Of a stretch of 64,000 bases of DNA, positions 1-10,433 are shown piece by piece. Within the stretch, counting starts at the first letter, position 1, and each line of letters opens with the position of its first letter. The notes beneath the pieces were generated by a model. That model was not told the origin of the DNA, searched no databases, and saw nothing but the letters and a program-made list of their open reading frames with translations. Origin of the DNA: Thozetella sp. PMI_491 (lineage: Eukaryota; Ascomycota; Sordariomycetes; Chaetosphaeriales; Chaetosphaeriaceae); contig MU270033.1 of assembly GCA_021432635.1 (NCBI GenBank), positions 899,293-963,292 of the forward strand, in the 5' to 3' direction. A program made the position numbers and the translations under genes.

Positions 1-791
1 CCCCGCTTCAGCCTTAGAGGTCAGAGGATGTGGTGTGTATCGATTGGCCATATGCGTTCTCCGGACACAATTTGGTCGCCAGCCTTTGTTAGTCTTGTCG
101 GCAATCCATATTAACCCAGTTTGGAACCTAATTAGTCCCGCCTCCATGTTACTGGCTCTCCGATGGCAGTTAACGTGCATTAGTGTGACACCCACAAACG
201 AGTGCGCGGGGGCTCGGGTTCGATCTATCACCAACTCTGAGGATGACGAATTGTGAACGTTATGATATCGAGCGCGTAGTCGCATGTTTCAGGGGCCAAG
301 GGGCGCTGTTGATAAGTGGGACTTCGAACTGCTTCAAGCATACGTGTACGTTACAGCAGGACCCATCCTTTTTTGTTAGGAGTGATAGTAAAGAGTTCGC
401 GGTGTGTCAAGGATGAGCGGGAATGAATCTGTATAGCTACCTTTGTAACCCCTTAGCCAGGGACACTCATCCGCGTGAACGCGCTTTAGCAGATAGTGCA
501 ACTGGTGCATTCGTCTCGTGTTGTAGCGAATCACAACAGTGCTGGTGTGGGATGGCCTTCGCGGCAGCCAAACAATAGCTGAGGAACAATCCAGCGAAGG
601 CTCGCCGGAGAAGTAGTCTAGCAAGGCTCTTTGGGTTGCTGTTGAAAACCTTTGGTTCCTGCAGTTTTATTCTAAACATGCTATGGAGCCCATAAATGCT
701 ATTCACATGCTGCTATGATATCAAGGTAGGCAAGGACGACGTATATTTCCCCATACTCCCGACACACATGTAGTATCTATCCCACCGACCG
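1..791. other. left-edge stretch without a recognised gene
   Basis: Only short open frames on both strands, none resembling a family I recognise. It lies beyond the 3' end of the reductase gene that ends at 792. Base composition is ordinary, without the A/T skew seen at the right end of the window. Confidence 0.5.
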
Positions 792-2281
792 CTACGAATG
801 CAGCATCGCTACAGCTAACTCTACTCCGGCTGATTTTGCTCTCTCAACCAAGTCGGGCGCCAAGAATGCAGGAGTCAAAAGCCCGCCCTTGGTCTGGCCC
901 AGTAGGCTCCTCGTATATAGCAGTGAGGCAGCGGCCTGGGCCAAGAATAACGCCGTAAGATGGTATGTCCCGCCAAAGGGATATGCAAAAGACGCATACA
1001 CCCGCGGTGGCTCAGCCCCATCTTTCTGGCCATCTGCTATCCCCACTGCCTCAATCTCTACTCGCCTTTCGCCGTCTCTGAGCGGGCCCTCTCCGGGTGC
1101 CGGAAAAGCTTTCCTGAGAAGGTTGCGGACTGGTCCTATAGACAATGCCCTATTTGTAAGTCCATTTCTTATCCCTCGAGTAGCTCCGCTGATGGTAGAA
1201 GCCGACTCGTATTCGTGATACTGGAAGTTCTCGCCATAATATTTGCCGCTATCGAGCAACGCCCACGTCCGGTTAATAAATGCCTGGTTTTGCGCTGCCC
1301 CAACAGATGTTGCAGAGAGTGAACCGAGTTTGGGGTCATGTCTCATGCCCAGTCGGTTCGTTTTAGCGTATGGATGCTTGCCCTTTAGCGGCGATAATAT
1401 CCAAGGTGCTTCATACGCAGTATCTGCTTTTTTATTCGGTTTGGCGAGTTCATCAGTTATAGCCTCCATTGTTCCTCCGCTCGGGTCCATGCTGTCCTTG
1501 TTCGTCAGAGCCTATCGTATGTAATCTGGATTCAGGGGGGTCTTACGGTATCTCCTTTATAGATAGCACAACCTCTTTTGTCTTGAAAGATGAAGCTCTC
1601 TCTAACTCTTGTACCAGCGCCCATGTTATCAAGTCTTGGGGGGCACTCATGGCTCCAGCGGCTAGGATCACCTGTCTCGTGGTGAGTAGGAGCACTGAGA
1701 TGGGTAGGATAGATTGGAAGTTACAGCAACTCCCGCATCTTCAGCCGCTTTGTGGTATTTTGGAATAAGTGAGCGCACAGACTGTGTACCGCCGTTTCTG
1801 CAAGGAAGGTTAGTAAGGAAGGACAAGGAAACGCTTCGGAGACAAGAACCACTTGGACATTGCATACGTATCGACGTAATCAGTTCCAGCCTCGATGCAG
1901 GCATCCATAACTACTTCCCCGACGAGGAAATACAGCACCACGCTGATACAAACTTTGGCTTTCTTGACCACTTCAAGAACTTGTGCCCGCTCATCCAGTG
2001 ATACGATCTCGACTTCTTTATTTTTAATTAGTTCTGGTACGCGGAAGCAGCAGACCGGGTCACTTTAGTCGAAGATGCCTACTAGGTTGTTCACGATTTG
2101 GATCCAATTTCCGAAGCTTCTCGCTGAGGGCCTTCAATTTAGCTTCGGACCGCCCCGCGATGGCCCATCGCAGATCGGCCGGGAAGTGCTGAGTAATGTG
2201 TTCGGCTGTCAACGCGCCGGTGAAACCGGTAGCGCCGAGTAGGATGATATCATAGTCCCTCTCGTGTTGTGTAGGTGTCAT
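792..2281 (-). CDS. saccharopine dehydrogenase-like / trans-acting enoyl reductase-type oxidoreductase, 5 exons
   Basis: Minus-strand exons 2281-2083, 2033-1868, 1797-1725, 1671-1547 and 1491-792 join in phase to a 420-aa protein. Introns are 49, 70, 53 and 55 bp with GT...AG ends. The N-terminus carries a Rossmann motif (LLGATGFTG, about residues 14-22) followed by AGRSEAKL, typical of the fungal saccharopine dehydrogenase-like family that includes trans-acting enoyl reductases. The middle has EAGTDYVDT, and the C-terminal half has the family's hydrophobic segment. In fragments the locus looks like a frameshifted pseudogene, but the splice sites restore one frame throughout, so I call it intact. 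The family is NAD(P)-binding; the substrate cannot be told from sequence. No partner polyketide synthase is in the window. The length matches the usual 410-420 aa. Confidence 0.82.
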
Positions 2282-3492
2282 TTCGTCGCTGTCATGTATT
2301 CATGTTAGCATGTAGAATCAGTTCGAACTACCTACGGTAAAGGGCAGACAGCGAGGCTTTTGACAGGTGAGCTCGTTAGCGTGCCAGAGAAGCTCGCTCG
2401 CGTAATTGCACCGACTGGACCCACTCCGGTTTCCTTCCCCAATGCAGGAGTCACACCGAGCAAATTGGGCCGTGGCCCACTGGAGTCGGAGAACATGGGA
2501 ATGTCCGGCCTGGTGACCGCACTTAGGTGGTCAGGCTTTTGCACAATCACTCCCGTCAGTCAGCCACTGGCAATGATGTCTCTGCTTCGGGGGTATACTT
2601 TACCATAAAAAGCAAAGTCGCTCTAGAACCAAGCGCCAAGTACCTAAGAAGATTAATACAGTAGTGGCGACGACTGTTCCAAGGCGGGGCATGTGAGCTG
2701 GCCAGGATCCAGGTCGTTTGACCTTGGTTCGAGCTGGAATGGCGAGGTCGGTCGGTGTGTGCAGGATGCCCGGGATGCTGATCAACGACAGGCCCAGTGT
2801 CTTCAAAGTCAATTTGCGGGCGATAAAACTGGGGGGTGTTTTCTTTTTCTGTTTCTTGTGTTCCACATCATTCTTGTAGAGCTCTAGACCTGTTCTTCTT
2901 TATATTAGTCACAAGCGTATACTCCATCCATCTTAAGTACTTCGGTGAAGATGATACAACAGACGTCGTTATCGCCGCTATCATGGCACAGGATCGGATC
3001 ATTCGCGCACCAACGATTACCTCCCGGAAGATAAGCTTCGATACTAGCACCTCATCTTCCCCAAAAAATGTCGTTACTGTGGTCTGCTCTTTTTAAAATG
3101 CTCCGAAAGGCGTCTAGCGCAACGCCTTGGCCTAGTATATGCCTTGTTAGGCATCTGGAGTTCAACACGAGCACTAAACCTGCTAGTAACCTGGATGACA
3201 TAGCGTCAGAGTTAACAGAAGGTAATGCCGAGAAAAGCCGCCTCCCAGAAGCATCGAGGGCGTCAGACCGTTTTTAGAGAAGATACCGCATGTTCTGTAA
3301 ATTCCTTCTTCACAGCTCCAAGGCAAGTTCCAGGGAAATTTCATATTCAAAACTCGCTAGACTGGGCAAATTTGGCCCTTCACAAACCCCTCTCCCTTTA
3401 GCGTTTCGGAAGATGCGAAAATGAACGATATAGTGCCTAGCAAGCTACCTAGACCCACACCATAGACCTACGAAATCCCAGGCCCTTTCAGA
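2282..3492. other. intergenic stretch, no gene recognised
   Basis: Several short open frames (for example minus 2600-2866, with one possible hydrophobic segment, and minus 2868-3050) show no family motif and do not link into a splice model I trust. It lies upstream of the reductase gene and beyond the P450 3' end. Degraded coding sequence on the minus strand around 2.9-3.2 kb cannot be excluded. Confidence 0.4.
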
Positions 3493-5388
3493 TCAGGCCC
3501 TGACTCTTACACGAACGGGCATTTTATCTTTGACATGTGGTGTCCCGCTGGGGTTCACCTGATAGCACCGCTTTCCGAACACCATCTCTGGCTTGGCTCC
3601 TTTCCTACCACTGTTTCAAAGTTAGTTCATCGTCTGCAACTTGGGCAGGGGTCAAAAACACTTACCATGCGGCATCCCACTCCTCGTATGCTTCCTCCAC
3701 ATCCAGTTCCTTCAACACGAGAGCCAAGACCAGCTTGATCTCTACCATGGCTATATGCTGCCCGATGCAGTCCCGAGGCCCGAGCTCGAACGGCCGCCAT
3801 CCGTTCCGAGGAGGGTGCATTGGATCATTTTCGTCTGTGATGAGCCATCGCTCTGGCACGAACTCGTCGACTCGCGGCCACAAAGCTGGATCTCGGTGGA
3901 TAGCCCAGTTTGCATCCCACACTGAGAACCCTTCGGTAGGGAACTTCATTCCCTCGTACTTGGACCCCGGGGGGCCGTAGATCTCAAAACTCGCGGCGCC
4001 ATCGCGGTAAGTTCCGATGTTTGTGTGTACCCGTAATGTCTCCCTAATTACCGCATTGGTGTATGTGAGCGAGTTGACAAGGTTGGGATTCTCCCTGAGC
4101 TTTGCGGCAGCCGAGGCTGCTGTATGCTCGGGGCCGAGAACGGTGTCTATCTCCGCTCGGAGCTTCTCGAGGCATTCGGGGTGGTTGATGAGGGAGTGTA
4201 TGACCCAGCAGATGGTTGATGCCGTAGTGTCGTGCCCGGCAAAGAAGAAATGCTTGGTCTGGTTGACGGCAATGTTGATAAATCGGCTGTCTGGTTTCCC
4301 AGATGAATCCTTCTCATCCTCAAGGCTCTTGACGAGAAGGCGCATGAATTGGTTCTTCTCCATCTTATCGGCGGGATTGAACGCTTCGCCAATGCGCTTC
4401 TTCAGATGAGCAAGGATAAAATTGTTCATGATGCGGTTGTAGTGCCACAGCATAGCCTGTCGCCATGGGTTATACAAGTAAAACACATCGAAAATACTGA
4501 CGTAGCCCCGCAGCCAGGAAAGATTGTTGATCAGAGCATTAGAAAAGGGGCTGAGCTCTCCGGACTGCTCATTCAAGTGCGTGTTACTAAATAGCGTCAG
4601 CAGCTTGCTCTGTTCCCAGCGGCGCAAGATAGGAATGCTACCCAGTCATCGGAACTCACAGCAGATATCTCCCCATCACGTCCAGAGTCAGCTTGGTGCC
4701 CATCTCCTCTAGCTGACAAGGTGCGCCCCAGTTGCCGTTTTCACCAACCGCCTTCCTCAGGCTCTCAGCGAAGACCTCAATCTCACCCACGAGCATTGGG
4801 ATGTGTTCTGTGATGATGCCGGGGCTGAACCCCGGGCTCAACCGCTTCCTCCAAACCTTCCACTCCGCTCCTTCCAAGGTCGAGAGGTCTAGGGTCTTGG
4901 TCAATGGATACAAGTAGGACCTGACGGGGAGAGCCTTGCGAAGGGTGCCTTCTTGTGTGAATTGGCTGGAGGTCGAGATATTTAAGCTGGCAAGCATCGG
5001 GCCCGCAAAGGGCCACATGTCGATGTATACTACTGGCGGGCACTCGTCGAAATCTGGGAACAGTTCCTTCCACTTCATCCTTATCATGAGTGCTAGGTAG
5101 TCAAAATGGGCGTCTTTAGGAAGACCGCCGAGCAACTCTCCGACAACAATGAGGTGCCCGAATATTGCAGAGTGTTTCATCATTGGCTTTCCAAGGGTAT
5201 CGACGTAAGCACCCACGTTGGCCTTTAGGAGACAGGTCGCAACTCACAATGCCTCGTTTTTGCAGTGCGCGAAACCGTGTCCGCACCTGGTAACCACGAA
5301 TCACCAGATAGGACACCAGCGACGCAAATAACACGATCAACGCGTTTGTCGCAAGCCCCAAAGGGTCAACGGCACCGAGAAGCCCCAT
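3493..5388 (-). CDS. cytochrome P450 monooxygenase, 4 exons
   Basis: Exons 5388-5248, 5186-4660, 4586-3666 and 3610-3493 give a 568-aa microsomal-type P450. Introns are 61, 73 and 55 bp; the second has a GCTGAC branch site. An N-terminal hydrophobic anchor (about residues 11-31) precedes the catalytic domain. The I-helix motif AGHDTT lies near residues 339-344, the ExxR helix reads ETLR, and the haem loop FELGPRDCIG places the ligand cysteine near residue 496. A short fourth exon supplies the usual C-terminus after the last helix; without it the protein would stop right after an apparent donor site. It resembles the sterigmatocystin/aflatoxin-pathway P450 group (CYP59-like), but no backbone gene is nearby, so its substrate is unknown. 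The upstream region is about 1.9 kb of unassigned DNA. Confidence 0.9.
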
Positions 5389-7267
5389 GTCGAAGGGGTG
5401 GTTGGGGTAGGAAATAGAGTACGGTATTGAGGCTGAGAGAAAGAAGGTGTCAAAATCAAAATTGTGAATCCGGGTGGCACACACTGTCGACATGGGGGGG
5501 TTGGAAGCGGCAGAGCTGCTGGTGCAACCGTGTGGTATCATTACCCCAGACTGTGTAAGATCATGCCCAACTTGTTTCAGCGACGCTGGAGGCGACAAAT
5601 CCTCGAGCTGCCCAGCCCCTACAAAAGTTCTGCCAACACCTAATAAGGGTTTGTCGCGTAGGAGCACAGACGACAGCGATGCATCCATAGTGGCATGCTG
5701 GCAGAATTCTCTTCTTTGAGTTTCAGGAGGCTCTCCCGACTGCGACCAGCCGCCTGGTTTAATTGTAGGAGAGGGAATGTTGAGAACGCCAAGGCGCAAA
5801 TCTTGGGAGCTATGCAGTGCCAGACTAAAAATCGATTGTTTTGCTTGCTTTTTGTCGTAAATATTGTACACCCCTGCCCACGTGTGCCAATCTGACAAAT
5901 TAAACCAGGGGGTTTGATTCCGCACTGTAGACCGAGACTTTCTATTTCAGCAAAGAGTTCGTCTTCGAAGTTGGGACCGGAAAAAACTCTTGGTTAGGAG
6001 GCAGTGTGAAGGCATGTACGGTACAAAGGAAATGCCAGCGATGCCAACTTCTAGAAGTTCTGCCATGGTTCCTATTTGTCCTGCCAAGCGCCAGCCGAGC
6101 GGGCCGCGGCGCAGAGGGAACGTAACGCAACTACGGCGCATTGCATAATAGTGAGATGAAGTATATACCCCGGAAATGCTTGTGCTCCCTGCCGCCAGAT
6201 TTCTCCACCTCCAATCTCCATCGTGGATCACGACGTCGTGCCTTGCATGTGCGGATACGACTACTGCACCCACAAACGCTCCCTAGCACACGGAAGCTCC
6301 ACCTACGACGTAGTAGCCCGTGCATCCCTGGAGGTTCTCAACCCTGTTGGACTTTTACACTCTAATCTTAGAAAGATTGTTAGCGTGGGAATGTTGGGCT
6401 AGGGTCGGCATAACCATATGGAGTTCCTGGGTGCTCAAGAACACCGAGAAAGAGCATAGGTCATCAAATCTATGGGTTGTAATTAGAAGAGGGCAGTGCT
6501 GGGCCGCCCGCTCGTTCAGCGTCAAAGGATTTTGGTAGAGGGTGCGATCAAGGCATGTCTAGGGGTGTAGGCAAGAGCCAGCAGTACAAACAGCAGAATC
6601 TGGGTTTAGTCAGACCTTTGCCGTAAGTGGCAGAGCCCCTACTAAACAGCCTCTAAACAAACAAGCTTTACTAGACGATAGTAGTCAAGTTCGTGCTGCA
6701 TCTAGCAGCTCTACCTAAACTGACATTTCACCAAGCACTTGTTGCCTCGGCTCGACCGTTGTCCGTTGTGGGTGGCGGGCTTGTAGTCTCGCTTCGCCCA
6801 GGGAGCCACAGCGAAGGCCCAAAAGAAGCACGTGGGCTTGCTAGTGCGGAAACAGCCAGGTAACGAACACGTGCTAGTGAAGACTTTTGACCGTCGGACC
6901 GATAGCTTCGAATCTGCAACAATAGGGTTCTGGAACAATGGACGCCTGCGGCTCGTTTATGGATCATGGGCCCAACTTCAGCCGAAAGGTTGCCCTCTCT
7001 CAAAGACCATGATGCTCTTTTGTACCGGTGACGGTAGGCTATTCTCCAGAACATAACATACACGATGATAAGGTTGCCGGTCTCAGAACTTCAGCAAGAC
7101 TTTATTACAATGCGTATCCACATCATTAGTAGCGCCTACACAACCATGCCGACATTGACAGTCTCCCAGGCGCCGAGCATATGAACAAAAGGGAGTGCTA
7201 ACCGTTCCTCTCCTCTACAAAATGACTTTGGTATCCTCGGCGCAAACAACCCCTGTCGAGTGAGAAA
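5389..7267. other. long intergenic region between P450 and phosphate transporter
   Basis: About 1.9 kb with only short frames and no domain match. It contains the P450 promoter (just right of 5388) and the downstream region of the phosphate transporter. I see no repeats or RNA genes. Confidence 0.45.
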
Positions 7268-8987
7268 CTAGGCCGAGCCGCCGACGCGAGCCCTCTGCTC
7301 CTCGTAGTCGATAGCATCGGAGTCCTTGCCCCGAGTCTCAGGGACACAGAAGTAGGTAACAACGGCTCCGAGAAGCTCAAAGGCGAAGAAGATCCACAGG
7401 ACACCGCTGAGGCCAATGGAGCCAGGGTAGGTGGCGTGGTCCTTCTGCGACCACCAGTTGAAGCCAATTCCAGATAGGATGGCACCGAGCTTTCCAACGG
7501 CAGCGCAGAAACCGTGGGCGAGACCACGCACGCGCGAAGGGAACACCTCGCCGGGGATGATGAAAGTGGTAGCGTTGGGGCCGAAGTTGAAGAAGAGCTG
7601 GGCGATGATGATGAGGGCAAACCGACCGCCGGAGGGGAGGCTGTCGTTAGCACCAGCCAGGATGCCGAACATCAGGGCGGTGACAAGGAAACCCTGGATC
7701 TGGATCCACCTGCGGCCGAGCAGCTCGATGAAGGCAATGGTGAGGAAGTATCCGGGGACGTAGCCCGCGACGGCAATGATCAGGTTGCCCTCGGCGTTCC
7801 TGAGAAGGTAGTCGTACGGGCTGTTGCCAGTGTTGTAGCCGATATCCGTCAGGATGACCGACTGGTTCAGGTTGATGCCGTAGAAAGCGACATCGACCAG
7901 GAACCACGAGAAAGCGCAGCCGAAGAGGGTCAAGGCGTGGCGGGGCTTGCTGAAATACTCGATGAAGGCGGCGAACTGCACAGACTTCGAGGGCTCAGTC
8001 GCAGCAGCCTCGACAATCGAGATGCGGCGATCGGGAACGCTCTCAGGGTCGGAAGCCTCAGGCTTGGTCGGGGTATCGTCCGAAGAGCTCAGGGAGTTGA
8101 GCGAAGACTTGGCAACCGAAGACAGCTCGATGCTCTGCTTGAACTTGCGAGACTCGGGCATGGTGAGGCGGAAGTAAAGCAGAGCGAAGCAGGGGATCAG
8201 GGCGAGACCGATCTGGAGGCGCCAGATGGCATCAATCTGGGAGAAAGCGCCGCTGGTCAAGGGACCCTTGAAAATGGCCAGCAAGATGCAAGTGACAACG
8301 GAGGCAGCGAGAGTGCCCTGGGATCTCGAGTTAGTCAACTGCAACTGCGAGGCGGGGGCGGGGGAATCATTCCGCAACACTTACCCAGCCTTGGTTGCTG
8401 AAAATCCAGCCAAGCATGCGACCGCGGTTGTGCAGAGTCGAGCGCTCAGCGACGATGGCAGCAGACATGGGGTAGTCACCTCCAATGCCAATTCCGAGGA
8501 GAAGGCGGAATCCGAAGAGCCACCACATCTTGGAGATGCCGTCCTTGAGGCCGGCGACGCCCTTGACGGGCAGCGAGATGACCATGATGATGCCGACGAT
8601 GGCGATAATCAATTCCTTTCCGTAGACAAACTTGCGGCCGAACATGTCGCCCAGGAAGCCGAAAGACACCTGGCCGACGACATTGCCAATGTTGGCGGCG
8701 GCGTTGACGGCGCCACGGGTCAGGAAAGGAATGGTGGGGGGCGACGGCTTGGTGGTGGCATCGACGTCGACGCTATTGAAGAACTCGTAGGCCCAAATGG
8801 GGGAGGCCAGATTGACGATGAACAGATCGTACGAATCCAGCATGAAGCCCACACCGCAAATCAGGTAGAGCTTGAAATCGGCCCAGCTGAAGGCCTTTTT
8901 CGGGTTCAAGGCCTCGTACTCCTCGAGGGTGATGATTTTGCCATCCTCGTCCTTGCGAGTGTACGCGTGCTCTTCCCAGACGGGCAT
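7268..8987 (-). CDS. inorganic phosphate:H+ symporter, PHO84-like MFS transporter, 2 exons
   Basis: Exons 8987-8385 and 8317-7268 (67-bp intron) give a 550-aa protein. It has about twelve predicted membrane segments and MFS/PHS signatures: GVGFMLDSYDLF in the first helix, GDMFGRK in loop 2-3, and the phosphate-transporter motif GIGIGGDYPMSAA in helix 4. A cytoplasmic central loop rich in Ser, Glu and Pro (about residues 275-310) separates the two halves. The family imports phosphate at the plasma membrane with protons. I chose the ATG at 8987 because it begins a short acidic tail just before the first helix; an in-frame upstream Met (9215) would add about 76 unlike residues. Large plus-strand open frames over this gene are antisense shadows. 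Confidence 0.9.
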
Positions 8988-10433
8988 TTTGGCGGCAGTT
9001 GCAAAGAAACGGGCGTTCGCGCTGCCAAGATATGTCTGCCAAGCAATATAGGTCCGCCAAGCGATGACTGCCGGAGCGAGTTCTGCCAAGAGATGGCCAA
9101 GAGATGGTTGCCAAGCAGCCAAGAGCTGAGCCCGCCATGGACGAGAAACATGACCGGATATATAGGGGATCGCAGGTGCCCACAAGCCAAGAACGCGGCG
9201 TTGCAATTCGGTCAAGACGGGTCGAGACGTCGTCCTATAAAATCCCCAGCCTCAGCCACGTGCGCGGATAGCCTGGCTTACCTCTGCTGGGGCCACCTGA
9301 CGGGTTTGCTGGCGGGCAAGTGGCGTCCGAGCTGGCGGAGGCGTCCGCGCGACGCCATTGGCTGGAAAAGACGCGCAGTCCAACCTAACCCAGGAATCCT
9401 GCCCAGCGCTGCATGACTGCTCGGTCGCGGAAATGGCGAAGGAGCCTCTCCACCGCAGCTGCAACGGAAGGGACGGTTCATTGGAGCTAGTAGCTCCAGT
9501 CTGGGTTATTCCCGCCGCGCTCATTCCCTTTTATTCTGTCACCTTTTTTTTGCCATCGCCGAGGCAGCGCTTAGGTACCTACCCAACTAAACTACCGTAC
9601 CTTACTTCGTACCCGGACGAGGCACCCGAAGAGAACGAGGCCGAGGGCCCTTCTCCGAATTCCGCCCTTGCCCGCTTCTTCGCTCGTCTAGCCCGCCCTG
9701 CGCTCTAAGCTAGATACCGACCATCCGTCACACTCTACGACAATCAGTCCCTGGCGGCAGCGCCGGTGCGGGAAGCTAAAATGGCCCCGCAACTTACCCA
9801 GTCCATACGCAGCTGCAGGTCGGCCCGCGTGCCAGACCTGCGGAACCGCAGCCCCCTCCTCAACCCCCACTGTGTACCCACAAAAGGGCAAGAGGGTTGC
9901 TCCTCTGGGACGTCTGTGGAATATTTCTCACATCTAGTGTTTCTCTCGTCCGCTCCAGGGCTTCGGTCAAGCTTCCCTGCCGAGCTAGCCGGCATTCTTT
10001 TTTAAAAGTCTGGGATTGCCCGCCCTGGCCAGCTGTCGTCGGTCAAGCATAGCTCATGGGGCTCGCCTCGCCTGGCCTCGCCTCGCGCCCAAGGATGGTC
10101 CGACCGGTCCTTTCTCGCCCCAACCGCGAAAAACAACACAAAAAAAAAGAGTGAAAACGTGACTCTGTGAAAGGGACATTGCAATCTTGCGCTAGCGCGG
10201 ATGAATACGGCGGGAAACGTGCCACCGAGACCGTCCTCTCTTTCCGTGCTAATACCGGTGGTGTTCCAGCGACGGCACCGCACGCATGCCCGCATTAGGC
10301 GCTGCCTGTTGGACAAGCCCAAACCGACCAACGTCGGTCCGACAGCGCTGCACCTTCGCATCTTACTATAGCCAAGGACGATAGACAGTTTCAATTTCAG
10401 CTACAAGCTCACGTTGTAACATAGTTGCCACCG
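8988..10433. other. promoter region of phosphate transporter and downstream flank of the Zn2Cys6 gene
   Basis: About 1.45 kb upstream of the phosphate transporter and beyond the regulator's 3' end. It is GC-rich and repetitive in places (9070-9130 repeats a short GCCAAG/CCAAGAG theme). No gene was recognised. A long untranslated leader for the transporter is plausible. Confidence 0.4.

Noticed and set aside
792-2281. Pseudogene call for the saccharopine-dehydrogenase-like locus
   Set aside because: Four canonical introns restore one continuous, family-length frame.
7514-9416. Two long plus-strand open frames (295 and 396 codons)
   Set aside because: They are exactly antisense to the PHO84-like transporter, rich in Asp, Glu and Gly from reversed codons, and match no family.
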